A stretch of DNA of 64,000 nucleotides from an uncultured Gemmiger sp. (GCA_949295035.1 CASFJO010000055.1:1-64000); one strand, 5' to 3'. Positions 51,882-61,454 are shown, counted from the stretch's first letter. The notes: generated from the sequence alone by a model not told the origin. Made by a program: numbers and translations.

Positions 51882-52964
51882 ATGAAAATCGCGTTTTTAG
51901 GCGACATATTGTTCAGCGGAAAGTATGACTGTACCCGCGACGGTCTGGATATGGTGCTGGATCGTCTGGCATGTTTTCAGCCCATTTTCGCGCAATGCGA
52001 CTATGTTGTGGGAAATCTTGAAGCACCATTCACACAATCGCGTACGACTAACGAACATAAAACACTCCCCTTAAAGAATGACCCGGCCAATATACAGCTG
52101 TTACTGAAATTGGGTATCAATGTTGTCACATTGGCAAATAATCACATCTATGACTACGGCGAAAGAGGATTGAACGATACACTAGAAATTCTTGAGGCCA
52201 ACGGCATTGCTTATTGTGGCATTGATAAAAAAAGCCTGACCTTCACCAAGGGTTACGAGAGCGTTTCCATAGGCGCCTTTTGCTGCTATACGACCAACGC
52301 CTGGCATTACGACGCCACCGACAAAAACGGAAGACTGAACACGCTTACCCCTCACAGCGTTGATGCGTTTCTCGCTAGCGCCCGAGTAAAAAACAGCTAT
52401 CCGGTTTTGTGTTTTCACTGGGGAGACGAAAATACGCATTATCCCAAATACGAGCATTGGCAGTATTCGCAAAAGCTGCTTGATACGCAAAGCGCCACGA
52501 TCATCGGTCACCATCCTCATGTTATTCAGGGGATCCGATCCTATCAGTTGGGAACGGCAATCTATAGCTTGGGGAATTTTTGTTTTGATGATTGCAAATC
52601 TACCCGGTTCGGTGTTGAAGTGCGGCAGACGGAAGAAAATCGAAAAGGATGTCTTTGCCTGCTGGATGTTTCTTTCCAAAAAACGCCGAAGATCCAAATC
52701 ATTGCTTTTGCGGAAAAATTTGGTAAATGTTTTCTTACCGATGAGTTTACCGACGAAATCACTCTGTATTCTTGTGCCCTTGAAACCGCAGCGATTCCGG
52801 AGCGCTATGAGCAGATGCGCAAAAGCGAAATGCTGTCTGCCCGTGACAAACGAATGAACCGGCGGGATCTTCGCTGGCTGCTGAGACACCTGAATCTTCC
52901 CTCTGTCATGGCCGTTTTGCAGAGAAGGTCCAATTCAGCACATTTTCGCGAATTCTTCCGATAA
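51882..52964 (+). CDS. CapA-family metallophosphatase-like protein
   Basis: 360 residues of the PGA_cap / CapA family, named for poly-gamma-glutamate capsule genes. Metal-site motifs FLGDIL, GNLEAP, ANNHIYDYG, FHWGDENTHY and GHHPHVIQG are in the family order. There is no obvious signal peptide, so it may act in the cytoplasm, unlike the membrane-anchored CapA. Start ATG 51882 with GGGAGAAC upstream. Together with the ATP-grasp gene it suggests amino-acid or peptide modification of the polymer. Confidence 0.88.
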   Translation: MKIAFLGDILFSGKYDCTRDGLDMVLDRLACFQPIFAQCDYVVGNLEAPFTQSRTTNEHKTLPLKNDPANIQLLLKLGINVVTLANNHIYDYGERGLNDTLEILEANGIAYCGIDKKSLTFTKGYESVSIGAFCCYTTNAWHYDATDKNGRLNTLTPHSVDAFLASARVKNSYPVLCFHWGDENTHYPKYEHWQYSQKLLDTQSATIIGHHPHVIQGIRSYQLGTAIYSLGNFCFDDCKSTRFGVEVRQTEENRKGCLCLLDVSFQKTPKIQIIAFAEKFGKCFLTDEFTDEITLYSCALETAAIPERYEQMRKSEMLSARDKRMNRRDLRWLLRHLNLPSVMAVLQRRSNSAHFREFFR

Positions 52965-52975
52965 AGAGGAGCATT

Positions 52976-54109
52976 ATGAGCAACATACGAGTGCTGCATA
53001 TTTTGCACAGCATGAACGCGGGCGGAATCGAATCGTTTTTGATGAATGTCTATCGCAGGATCGACCGCCAAAACGTTCAGTTCGACTTTCTTTTGAACTC
53101 TTCACACAAAGGTTTTTTTGATGATGAAATAAGGAGCCTGGGGGGGCGCATCTTCTGCATCAAACACCCCTATTATCCGATTTTGAATCATGGCTATAAC
53201 AAAGAACTGTACAATTTTTTTGTGCGCCATCCTGAATACAAAATCGTGCATTGCCACAGAAACGCTACCAGCGTCCACGCCCTCCGGCAAGCTCAAAAGG
53301 CCGGCGTGCCTGTACGAATCGCTCACTCGCACATGACAAACACACGTTTCACCTGGCGAACATTTGTATACAACTGGAACAAACGGTTCATCAAAAATTA
53401 TGCCACGCACCTGTTTGCTTGCTCCCAATCGGCCGGCGAATGGCTATTCGGCAAAAGCGGGGTGCAGGACAGCCGGTTCCGTGTGGTCAACAACGGGATC
53501 GACATTTCCCGGTTCACGTTCAATCCGGATACCCGAAACGACATCAGAAGCGCGCTGAATATCTCTGACAACTTTCTGATCGGGCACGTCGGACGCTTTA
53601 CCGCCCCAAAAAACCATTCGTTCATTCTGGATATATTTTGTCAGGTAAAGCATCTGGAGCCAACCGCCAAACTGGTATTGGTAGGCGACGGACCTCTCAG
53701 GAAAAAAATGATTCAAAAATGTCACCGCCTGGGCATAAGCGATGCTGTGATTTTTACGGGGGTACAACGCAACGCAGAAGATTACTATCAGGCTATGGAT
53801 GTATTTCTTATGCCTTCCCTGTATGAAGGATTGGGCATCGTCGCCATTGAGGCGCAGGCAATGGGGCTGCCTGTGATTTGCTCGCCCGCTATACCGAAAG
53901 ACGCCAAAATCAGCGATAGGATCGCTTTTCTGGATTTGAAGGACAGCGCCGTATCGTGGGCAAAAGCCATCGTTGCGCAAAAAGGAACTGCACGCAGCCC
54001 CAGTGATAACACCTGCATAAAGAACAACGGCTTTGCTATTGCGGATGTAGCCAGTTCTCTGGCCGATTTTTATCTGCGGCAATGGTCAACATACACTTCT
54101 GATACATAA
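52976..54109 (+). CDS. Glycosyltransferase, family 4 (GT-B)
   Basis: 377-residue glycosyltransferase with N-terminal HILHSMNAGGIESFLMNVYR (acceptor-side loop) and donor-side motifs GHVGRFTAPKNH and PSLYEGLGIVAIEAQAMGLPVI. It resembles EpsF/CapM-type enzymes. The sugar is unknown. ATG 52976 with AAAGAGGAGC upstream, 11 bp after capA. Noticeably richer in A and T than the flanking chromosome. Confidence 0.9.
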   Translation: MSNIRVLHILHSMNAGGIESFLMNVYRRIDRQNVQFDFLLNSSHKGFFDDEIRSLGGRIFCIKHPYYPILNHGYNKELYNFFVRHPEYKIVHCHRNATSVHALRQAQKAGVPVRIAHSHMTNTRFTWRTFVYNWNKRFIKNYATHLFACSQSAGEWLFGKSGVQDSRFRVVNNGIDISRFTFNPDTRNDIRSALNISDNFLIGHVGRFTAPKNHSFILDIFCQVKHLEPTAKLVLVGDGPLRKKMIQKCHRLGISDAVIFTGVQRNAEDYYQAMDVFLMPSLYEGLGIVAIEAQAMGLPVICSPAIPKDAKISDRIAFLDLKDSAVSWAKAIVAQKGTARSPSDNTCIKNNGFAIADVASSLADFYLRQWSTYTSDT

Positions 54110-54117
54110 GGGAACTC

Positions 54118-55386
54118 ATGATTTTACTATGGTTTGTTTTTCTGATCGAAACGCTGATGCTGTATTTGCTGCGTCAGTTTACCGATTATATCGGGCTCCA
54201 TGTCTGCCTCATTGCCTTTAACAGTTTCCTCGTTGTAGTTCTGGCGTTAAAAAGCAAAAAAAGCCTCTCCGTACCTTTGCTGATCGGATACTTCTTGAGG
54301 CTTTTTGCCGTTGCGTTGGACACGCAAACCGATTTGCTTTCTGATATGAACGGTGATATACAGGAATATTACACTGCCGCCTGGCAATACAGCCAGGATC
54401 CTGGTTTGAGCAATTTATATGGCGGGGTATATCCTAAAATTTTAGGCATCCTGTTCCGGTTTACCGGCGCTTCACCGCTCCTGGGGGCTTATACCAACGT
54501 TTTGATCGGCATTTCTACAATATGCGTGATCTATCGTGTGATGGAGAAGGGAAACGTACCGTACAAAGTACAAAAAACAGTAGCATATTGGATCGCGCTC
54601 TTCCCGTATTCCGTCTACAACTCTTCCGTCGTGTATCGCGAAACGAGTATCGCGTTCCTTTTTGTCGTTTCCTTCTATTTTGCTTTTTGCTGGTACCAAC
54701 ATCCCAAGACCAAATATCTCATCTTGTGCCTGATGACAATGGCCATAACCTCCGTTTTTCATGCCGGAAGCATCGTGTTTGCCGGCGGATACCTCTTGTT
54801 GTTTTTGTTTTATGTGCCAAGCCGGAATCGATTTGTTGTTCGAAAAGATATATTGGCAACCGTATTTGTGATTGGGATAGCCGCCGGTGTGATCCTGCTC
54901 AACCCGCGCTTGTTTTTAGCCAAATTTCAAGGGGTTATGCAAAACTCGGACGCCTTGATCTCACAGTTCAACCTAAACTTTGGCGGGTCGGCCTATCTGG
55001 TGAACCTGCAGGCCAGTTCTGTTCAGCAGGTTATACTCATGTCCCCCTTGAAAGCCCTTTATTTCTTGTTTTCGCCGGTTCCGTTCGATTGGCGAAATAT
55101 CATGGATGCCGCCATGTTCATACTGGACTCCATGTCCTATCTGTATTGTTTGGTGTACGTTATCAGACACCGCCGCGAAAGCCCCTTCAATCCCCTGTTG
55201 ACCACTGTATTTATTGGTATTCTGGCTACGGCATGGGTATTTGGTATAGGGACCTGGACCGCCGGAACAGCTATCCGTCACAGAAATAAATTTTTTGGTG
55301 TTTTGCTTATGCTGTTTTCTCTGGCGTCGGTCAAGGCCAACGAGAGGGCGATCACTTTACCCCCCCCTTCGAAATATGCCAGGTAG
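54118..55386 (+). CDS. Polytopic membrane protein, probable polysaccharide polymerase
   Basis: 422 residues with about ten or eleven transmembrane helices and a moderate extracytoplasmic loop after the second pair (DTQTDLLSDMNGDIQEYYTAAWQ). Length, topology and position between a glycosyltransferase and the flippase fit a Wzy/EpsG-type polymerase, although sequence motifs of that class are too weak to confirm by eye. A membrane glycosyltransferase (GT-C) is the alternative. The ATG lies eight bases after the previous stop, with AAGGGAAC upstream. Confidence 0.7.
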   Translation: MILLWFVFLIETLMLYLLRQFTDYIGLHVCLIAFNSFLVVVLALKSKKSLSVPLLIGYFLRLFAVALDTQTDLLSDMNGDIQEYYTAAWQYSQDPGLSNLYGGVYPKILGILFRFTGASPLLGAYTNVLIGISTICVIYRVMEKGNVPYKVQKTVAYWIALFPYSVYNSSVVYRETSIAFLFVVSFYFAFCWYQHPKTKYLILCLMTMAITSVFHAGSIVFAGGYLLLFLFYVPSRNRFVVRKDILATVFVIGIAAGVILLNPRLFLAKFQGVMQNSDALISQFNLNFGGSAYLVNLQASSVQQVILMSPLKALYFLFSPVPFDWRNIMDAAMFILDSMSYLYCLVYVIRHRRESPFNPLLTTVFIGILATAWVFGIGTWTAGTAIRHRNKFFGVLLMLFSLASVKANERAITLPPPSKYAR

Positions 55387-55393
55387 AATACAA

Positions 55394-56797
55394 ATGATCA
55401 AAAAACTGTTTCAAAATTTTTCCGCCGCATTTGTCGCCAATCTGATCAATCTATGCGTTACCGTCTTTGTCACCTTGTACATCCCACGGTTTTCCGGCGT
55501 TGAGGTGTATTCTCAATGGCAGCTGTACCTTTTCTACATAGCCTACCTGTGGATCATCGCGTTGGGCTGGCCGGACGGTATATACCTTTTCTGCGGCGGA
55601 AAGGCGTACACGGATATAGAAAAGAGCAAGATCAAAACCCAGTTTTTCGTAATGACCGGCTATCTGGCAGTCGTTTTGCCAATTTTGCTGATCGCATCTT
55701 CCGGCATGCCAAACGCTCTTGTGATGGCCTTTGTTTTGTTGGATACTGCGGTGGAGGTTCCGCGCGAGGCACTGATAAAATTGCTCCAGGCCACAAATCG
55801 AACCGCTGCATCTTCTGTTGTCATCATTGTCAGCCGGTTGTTGTTCCTTATTGCTGTGGAACGGTGCGTTGCGTGGGGAACTGTAAGTTTCCGTTTCATG
55901 GCGCTGGCGGATATCGCGACCAAAGCTGCCGGGTTGTTGTTGGCCGGGCTGATTTGCAAGGACATTATCACGGCGCCAATCCAACATGTATGGCATAACG
56001 TCTTTCGGGAATTGGGCGGTACTCTCTTCAGCGGTTCGAAAATCATGCTGGGAAATTTGTGCGCCATATTTATCGTGGGTATCGTGCGATTGGCTATCCA
56101 AAATCAATGGGGACTGATCGCGTTTGGGAAAATTTCCCTCACCTTAAGCATCTCCAATTTATTCAATATATTTATTTCCGCCCTGGCGCTGACCCTCTTC
56201 CCCGCGCTTAAAACTCTCCGGCAAAAAAATCTGGCAAGATCCTACCGATTTATAGAGGATATTTTGGTTATCACCCTGTTTGGTTCGCTGTTGCTGTGCT
56301 ATCCGGCGAAGCAAATTCTGGACATTTGGCTTCCTCAATATCAGGATGGCTTACGCTATATGACCATTCTGTTTCCCATCTGTGTCTATCAAGCGAAAAC
56401 ATCGCTGCTGGCAAACACCTACCAAAAAGTTCTGCGACAGGAAAAATGGATTTTTATTGTAAATTGCGGCGTTCTTATCCTGAGTGTATTGACGACAGCC
56501 ATTGTCGCATACGGTTTTCAAAGTTTGGACCTCACTATATTCTCCATCGTATTTCTACTGATGATCCGTAATCTGCTTTCTGAGATCACGGTTTGGAGAG
56601 CTTTGAAATTTAATCGGATAAAATCTGTTCTTGCAGAATTTACTCTTACGTTGGCTTTTATAGGCAGCGGTTGGTTTTGGGGCGGCGCCCAGGGTTTTTT
56701 CCTTTATCTGCTGGGTTATTTACTCTATTTGGTCGCAAAGAGAAAAAACATCACGGCACTGGCTCAGGAACTGCACCGGATTCTGCTTAAAAAATGA
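55394..56797 (+). CDS. Polysaccharide flippase (Wzx/MOP family)
   Basis: 467-residue, twelve-helix exporter that moves undecaprenyl-linked repeat units across the membrane. N-terminal FVTLYIPRFSGVEVYSQWQL and the helix pattern match RfbX/PST proteins. The ATG at 55394 follows AGGTAGAATACA; the frame opens earlier, inside the previous gene. The coding sequence is AT-rich compared with neighbouring housekeeping genes, consistent with transfer of the cluster's centre. Confidence 0.88.
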   Translation: MIKKLFQNFSAAFVANLINLCVTVFVTLYIPRFSGVEVYSQWQLYLFYIAYLWIIALGWPDGIYLFCGGKAYTDIEKSKIKTQFFVMTGYLAVVLPILLIASSGMPNALVMAFVLLDTAVEVPREALIKLLQATNRTAASSVVIIVSRLLFLIAVERCVAWGTVSFRFMALADIATKAAGLLLAGLICKDIITAPIQHVWHNVFRELGGTLFSGSKIMLGNLCAIFIVGIVRLAIQNQWGLIAFGKISLTLSISNLFNIFISALALTLFPALKTLRQKNLARSYRFIEDILVITLFGSLLLCYPAKQILDIWLPQYQDGLRYMTILFPICVYQAKTSLLANTYQKVLRQEKWIFIVNCGVLILSVLTTAIVAYGFQSLDLTIFSIVFLLMIRNLLSEITVWRALKFNRIKSVLAEFTLTLAFIGSGWFWGGAQGFFLYLLGYLLYLVAKRKNITALAQELHRILLKK

Positions 56798-56822
56798 TCC
56801 TCACAAAAGAAAGGGTTGCGAT

Positions 56823-57875
56823 GTGAAAACTTCACCTGTCTTTATTACCGGTGTGGCCGGTTTTATTGGCGCCAATCTGGCGAAACGTTTGCTGAACCAA
56901 GACCCACCGGTCCCGGTCATCGGGCTTGACAATCTGAACAGCTACTACGATGTTCGGATCAAGCGGGAGCGCCTGAGAGATCTGCTCTGTTCGCCTGATT
57001 TTACCTTTGTAAAAGGCGACTTGACCAATCGCGATCTGATCAACTTTCTCTTTGCGCAGTACCATCCTGAAATTGTTGTCAATCTGGCGGCCCAAGCCGG
57101 AGTGCGCTACTCCATCGACAATCCCGATGCCTACGTCGATTCGAATCTTGTTGGCTTTTACAATATTTTGGAAGCATGCCGACATTCCTATGACGGCGGG
57201 GCAATCGGTGTACGGCATCTGGTCTATGCCAGCTCTTCCAGTGTGTACGGCTCCAATCAGAAGATCCCTTACGCCACCGATGACAAGACAGATCATCCGG
57301 TAAGCCTGTACGCCGCTACCAAAAAATCCAACGAATTGATGGCGCACGCCTATGCCAAGCTGTATAACATCCCCTCCACCGGCCTTCGCTTTTTTACCGT
57401 ATACGGGCCGGCCGGACGCCCGGACATGGCCTATTTCGGCTTTACCGACAAATTGCGAAAAGGCCAAACCATCCAAATTTTCAATTACGGTCACTGCCAG
57501 CGGGATTTCACCTACATAGACGACATTGTGGAGGGGGTCGTACGGGTCATGGCAAAGCCGCCGGAGCGGCGAAACGGAAAGGACGGGCTTCCGTCTCCTC
57601 CTTACGCGATATACAACATCGGCAACAGCCAGCCGGAGAATCTTTTGGATTTTGTGGACGTGCTGCAGCAGGAACTGGTCCGCGCCGGAGTTTTGCCGCA
57701 GGATTTTGATTTTGACGCGCATAAACAGCTGGTGCCAATGCAGCCGGGCGATGTGCCGGTGACCTATGCGGATACCGCTGCCCTGGAGAGGGACTTTGGA
57801 TTTCGGCCTCACACTCCTCTGCGTACCGGACTTCGCCGATTTGCGGAATGGTACAAATCTTTCTATATGACGTGA
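56823..57875 (+). CDS. NAD-dependent sugar epimerase, UDP-glucuronate 4-epimerase type
   Basis: 350-residue short-chain dehydrogenase of the extended type. TGVAGFIGANLAK near 9-21 binds NAD, followed by NLAAQAGVRYSIDNPDAYVDSN, the catalytic YAATK and RFFTVYGPAGRPDMA. These internal motifs resemble CapI/LspL epimerases that turn UDP-glucuronate into UDP-galacturonate. A GTG start has AAAGGG seven bases upstream. Paired with the UDP-glucose dehydrogenase just downstream, which makes its substrate. Confidence 0.88.
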   Translation: MKTSPVFITGVAGFIGANLAKRLLNQDPPVPVIGLDNLNSYYDVRIKRERLRDLLCSPDFTFVKGDLTNRDLINFLFAQYHPEIVVNLAAQAGVRYSIDNPDAYVDSNLVGFYNILEACRHSYDGGAIGVRHLVYASSSSVYGSNQKIPYATDDKTDHPVSLYAATKKSNELMAHAYAKLYNIPSTGLRFFTVYGPAGRPDMAYFGFTDKLRKGQTIQIFNYGHCQRDFTYIDDIVEGVVRVMAKPPERRNGKDGLPSPPYAIYNIGNSQPENLLDFVDVLQQELVRAGVLPQDFDFDAHKQLVPMQPGDVPVTYADTAALERDFGFRPHTPLRTGLRRFAEWYKSFYMT

Positions 57876-57893
57876 AACAGAAAGGAAACAACT

Positions 57894-59126
57894 ATGAAGA
57901 TCGCTGTAGCCGGCACTGGATATGTGGGTCTCTCCATCGCGGTGCTCCTGGCGCAACACCATTCAGTCACCGCTGTGGATATTCTTCCGGAAAAGGTTGA
58001 CTGCATCAACCGCCGCCAATCTCCTATCCAAGACGAATATCTGGAACGGTATCTTGCCGGAAAAGACCTTCGGCTGACCGCTACGCTGGACGCCCGCTCC
58101 GCCTACCGGGAGGCGGACTTTGTAATCATTGCCACGCCTACCAACTACGATATCAGCAGAAATTTTTTTGATACCAGTGCGGTGGAACGCGTGATTGAAC
58201 TGGTGCTTGCGGAAAATCCGCAGGCCTTTCTGGTGATCAAGTCCACGGTACCGGTGGGCTATACCGAAAGCGTGCGAAAAAAGTATTCCGCCGCCCGCAT
58301 CCTGTTCAGCCCGGAATTTTTACGGGAGAGCAAAGCGCTGTATGACAATTTGTATCCCAGCCGGATCATTGTGGGCACCGACCCAAAAGACGAGTTGCTT
58401 ATTCAGGCGGCCCACACTTTTGCCGCCTTGCTGCAAGAGGGCGCAATCAAGGAAAAAGTGGACACGCTCTACATGGGCTTTACCGAGGCAGAAGCTGTCA
58501 AACTGTTCGCTAACACCTACCTGGCCCTTCGAGTGAGTTATTTTAACGAACTTGACACCTACGCGGAGATGAAAGGTTTGGACACCCGTTCTATTTTGCG
58601 GGGGGTCTGCCTGGATCCGCGGATCGGCGATTATTACAACAATCCCAGTTTCGGCTATGGCGGATATTGTTTGCCCAAAGACACCAAACAACTCTTGGCA
58701 AACTACCAGGATGTCCCGGAAAATCTGATTGGAGCGATTGTGGAATCCAACCGTACCCGCAAAGATTTTATCGCCAGCCGCATTCTGGAGCGTGCCGGTG
58801 CTTATCGGACAAACGAGGAGTTTGATCCGTGCAAAGAGCGTCCTGTTGTGATCGGCGTGTTTCGCTTGACCATGAAATCTCATTCAGACAATTTCCGCCA
58901 GTCTTCCATCCAGGGGGTAATGAAGCGAATCAAAGCCAAAGGCGCCACCGTAATCGTATACGAACCCACCCTGAAAAACGCAACCACCTTTTTCGGCAGT
59001 GAAGTGGTTAACGACCTGGAAGCATTCAAACGCCGCAGCCAAGCCATCCTGGCCAATCGCTACGACAAATGCCTGGATGATGTGCGCAGTAAGGTGTACA
59101 CCCGCGATTTGTTCCAGCGGGATTAA
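57894..59126 (+). CDS. ugd: UDP-glucose 6-dehydrogenase
   Basis: NAD-dependent four-electron oxidation of UDP-glucose to UDP-glucuronate. 410 residues: nucleotide fold [10 protein letters not shown] (5-14), the substrate-binding [31 protein letters not shown], and catalytic Cys259 in [10 protein letters not shown]. Length and the C-terminal UDP-binding domain fit the short WbpO/Ugd class. The ATG follows GAAAGGAAAC. Last gene of the polysaccharide locus. Confidence 0.95.
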   Translation: MKIAVAGTGYVGLSIAVLLAQHHSVTAVDILPEKVDCINRRQSPIQDEYLERYLAGKDLRLTATLDARSAYREADFVIIATPTNYDISRNFFDTSAVERVIELVLAENPQAFLVIKSTVPVGYTESVRKKYSAARILFSPEFLRESKALYDNLYPSRIIVGTDPKDELLIQAAHTFAALLQEGAIKEKVDTLYMGFTEAEAVKLFANTYLALRVSYFNELDTYAEMKGLDTRSILRGVCLDPRIGDYYNNPSFGYGGYCLPKDTKQLLANYQDVPENLIGAIVESNRTRKDFIASRILERAGAYRTNEEFDPCKERPVVIGVFRLTMKSHSDNFRQSSIQGVMKRIKAKGATVIVYEPTLKNATTFFGSEVVNDLEAFKRRSQAILANRYDKCLDDVRSKVYTRDLFQRD

Positions 59127-59224
59127 GCACGAAAAGACTGCGTATGTTCACCAACACCACTCCGGCCTCCGGTGCTTGACATGCTCTTTCCGCCAATGCG
59201 CAAGCCTGTCTGTTTGGCTTTGCC

Positions 59225-59252
59225 TTGACAAGCCGCAAAAGAGGCGTATAAT
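59225..59252 (+). promoter_or_regulatory. Consensus promoter of the MarR gene
   Basis: Perfect TTGACA (59225) and TATAAT (59247) with a 16-bp spacer. The upstream stretch 59127-59224 shows nothing else. Confidence 0.85.
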
Positions 59253-59268
59253 AAGTAATTGGTTACTT
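59253..59268. promoter_or_regulatory. MarR operator 1: AAGTAATTGGTTACTT
   Basis: Inverted repeat AAGTAA-ttgg-TTACTT directly after the -10 box, covering the transcription start, so binding would block the MarR gene's own promoter. A near copy precedes the MATE gene. Confidence 0.7.
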
Positions 59269-59297
59269 ATTATGCTGACAAGAACGGAGAAAACAAT

Positions 59298-59738
59298 ATG
59301 GCGACCGCTATGCCTTTTGGCCTGAAGATCGCGATCCTGAACCGCGCGTTTCGCAAACGGTTGGACGAAAAAGCTGCCGACATGGGCTTGACCAGTGTGC
59401 AGCTGCGGGTGCTGGGTTCGGTGAGCCGCCTGGAGGAAGCCGGTCAGGCCGAGATCCACCAGAACGACCTGGAGCGGATCGAGCATGTAACCCACCCGGC
59501 CATGACCAAGCTTTTGCAGCGGCTGGAAAGCAAAGGATTTGTGCGCTGTGTGCCGAGCGCACAAGATCGGCGTTACAAAAAAATCACCTGCACCGAAAAA
59601 TCTGCCGGGATCCACAAGGTCATTCTGGCTCAGGATGAGGAAGTCCTGGCGGAGTTCTGCCGTGATTTTACCAAAGAGCAGCGGCAGACGCTGCAGCTGC
59701 TGACAGACCGGATGCTGCAGAATATCGCATCGGAATAA
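59298..59738 (+). CDS. MarR-family transcriptional regulator
   Basis: 146-residue winged-helix repressor. DNA-binding core about 32-95 (LTSVQLRVLGSV, then HVTHPAMTKLLQRLESKGFV as recognition helix, and the wing CVPSAQDRRYKKI). Ligand unknown, commonly phenolic or drug-like compounds. The ATG at 59298 has GGAG nine bases upstream. It precedes a MATE pump gene with the same operator, the classic local-regulator arrangement. Confidence 0.92.
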   Translation: MATAMPFGLKIAILNRAFRKRLDEKAADMGLTSVQLRVLGSVSRLEEAGQAEIHQNDLERIEHVTHPAMTKLLQRLESKGFVRCVPSAQDRRYKKITCTEKSAGIHKVILAQDEEVLAEFCRDFTKEQRQTLQLLTDRMLQNIASE

Positions 59739-59763
59739 GCGTTTTGCGGGAATGCCAGGTCCC

Positions 59764-59808
59764 AGGCAGTGTGCCCAGATATCCCCTTGGGCCCGCTGCC
59801 TGCTTTTT
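59764..59808 (+). terminator. Terminator after the MarR gene
   Basis: CAGGCAG...CTGCCTG with an inner GCCC/GGGC stem, followed by TTTTTTG. It separates MarR from the pump gene, which must then be expressed by read-through or its own promoter. Confidence 0.75.
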
Positions 59809-59817
59809 TGCACAAAT

Positions 59818-59833
59818 AGGTAATTAGTTACTT
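59818..59833. promoter_or_regulatory. MarR operator 2: AGGTAATTAGTTACTT
   Basis: Differs from operator 1 at two positions and lies 20 bases before the MATE start codon, where bound repressor would block transcription or reach the ribosome binding site. Confidence 0.65.
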
Positions 59834-59853
59834 AAAAGGAGAGAGTAAAGCAC

Positions 59854-61231
59854 ATGCAAGAAACCGTATCCACAAGCAAAAGCCCTTTCTCCACCGAACC
59901 GGTGGGGCGGCTGATCGCCAAATTTGCGATTCCCTGTGTCATTTCCCTGTTGGTAAACTCACTATACAATATTGTAGACCAGATTTTTATCGGGTGGGGC
60001 GTGGGATATCTGGGAAACGGCGCCACCAACGTGGTATTTCCCATCACCATCGTGGCGTTGAGCCTGTCGCTGATGATCGGCGACGGCGGTGCCGCTTAAC
60101 CTGAGTTTGAAGCTGGGTGAAGGCGACGTTGAGAGCGCCCGAAAAGGCGTGGGCAACGCCATTGCGCTGGTGATCGTTGTCAGCATCTTGCTGATGGCGG
60201 TATTTCTCCTGTTCCTTACCCCCGTTCTGGACCTGTTTGGCGCTACCGACACCCTGCGCCCCTTTGCGCTGGAATATGGCTTTGTGATCGGAGTCGGGCT
60301 TCCTTTCATGATGATCCCGGCAACGCTGAATTCCCTCATCCGGGCGGACGGCAGCCCCAAATACGCCATGTTCTCGATGGTGCTGGGCGCGATCATCAAC
60401 ACGGTCTTTGACCCGATCTTTATTTTTGTATTCCGCATGGGGGTACGGGGCGCAGCCATTGCCACCGTGATGGGCCAGGTGGGCTCCTTTATCGTGTCGG
60501 TGGTATATATGCCCCGGTTCAAGTCTCTGCGGCTGCGCCGGTCTGACTTTCGGCTGCGCGCAAGAACCTGCCGCAACGTGGCCGCCTTTGGCATCAGCAG
60601 CTTTATCACCCAGTTCGCCATTACCATTGTCATGGCTCTGACCAACAATCTGCTGGCTGTGTACGGAGCCGTTTCGGTATACGGCGCGGAGATCCCGCTG
60701 ACCGCTACCGGCATCGTTATGAAGGTCAACCAGATCCTGATCTCCATCCTGGTAGGCATCGCGGTGGGCGCGCAGCCCATCATCGGCTTCAACTACGGCG
60801 CGCGGGATTTTACCCGGGTCAAGAAAGCGCTGGATATCGCGTTGGTGGCTTCTGAGATCGTGGCGATCCTGGCATTCCTGATCTTCCAATTTGCGCCCAT
60901 GAGCGTGGTCTCCCTGTTCGGGTCTGAGGAAGGGCTGTACAACGAGTTTGCGGTAAAGGCCTTCCGGATCTTCCTGCTGCTCTGCCCGCTGACCGGATTC
61001 CAGACCGTGATCGCCGTTTATCTGCAGGCGGTGGGCAAACCGCTGAAATCCGCGATCCTCTCCCTGTCCCGTCAGATCCTCTTTTTCGTGCCCGCCGCCC
61101 TGCTTTTGCCGCTGTCTCTGGGCGTGGTGGGTGTGCTGTGGACCGGCCCGGTAGCGGACGGCCTGGCATTTCTGCTTTCGGTGGGCCTGCTGCTGTACGA
61201 ACGGGCCCAGCTGAAGAAGGTTTCCCGATGA
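59854..61231 (+). pseudogene. MATE-family efflux transporter with a frameshift
   Basis: Two overlapping frames together make one normal MATE protein. The first (59854-60099) ends ...MIGDGGAA at a TAA stop. The second, one base off, begins inside it and continues as NLSLKLGEGDVES to 61231 (LSLKLGEG being the usual continuation of this loop). Removing one A from GCTTAACCTG at 60096-60101 would restore GDGGAAYLSLKLGEG. The remaining helices look intact. Either a recent mutation, an assembly error, or, less likely, programmed frameshifting; GCT-TAA is not a recognised slippery site. Ribosome binding site AAAAGGAGAG precedes the ATG. Confidence 0.85.
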
Positions 61232-61264
61232 TTTCACATACCCAAACGAAAGGAGCGCATAGTT

Positions 61265-61454
61265 ATGAAAAACCGCGTGATCACCATCAGCCGGGAATTT
61301 GGCAGCGGCGGCCGCACCATCGGCAAGAAAACCGCAGAAAAGCTGGGTATACACCGACATGAAGTGGGGCTATGCCCAGAACTACGACATCACCTTGAAC
61401 AGCGGCCGTCTGGGCATCGATCGTTGTGTGACGATCCTGAGCGAGTTGTATTGA
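61265..61454 (+). pseudogene. Remnant of a cytidylate-kinase-like gene (internal deletion)
   Basis: The N-terminus MKNRVITISREFGSGGRTIG (P-loop included) opens with a good ribosome binding site (AAAGGAGC). After about 29 residues the sequence jumps, in another frame, to YTDMKWGYAQNYDITLNSGR followed by LGIDRCVTILSELY and a stop at 61454. That segment matches the C-terminal end of the same kinase-like family, which is usually about 200 residues long. The middle, roughly 400 bases, has been deleted. Not functional. Confidence 0.8.

Noticed and set aside
60090..60105. Programmed +1 frameshift in the MATE gene
   Set aside because: GCT followed by TAA does not offer a good +1 slip partner and no stimulatory Shine-Dalgarno-like element is placed as in prfB; a plain indel is simpler.
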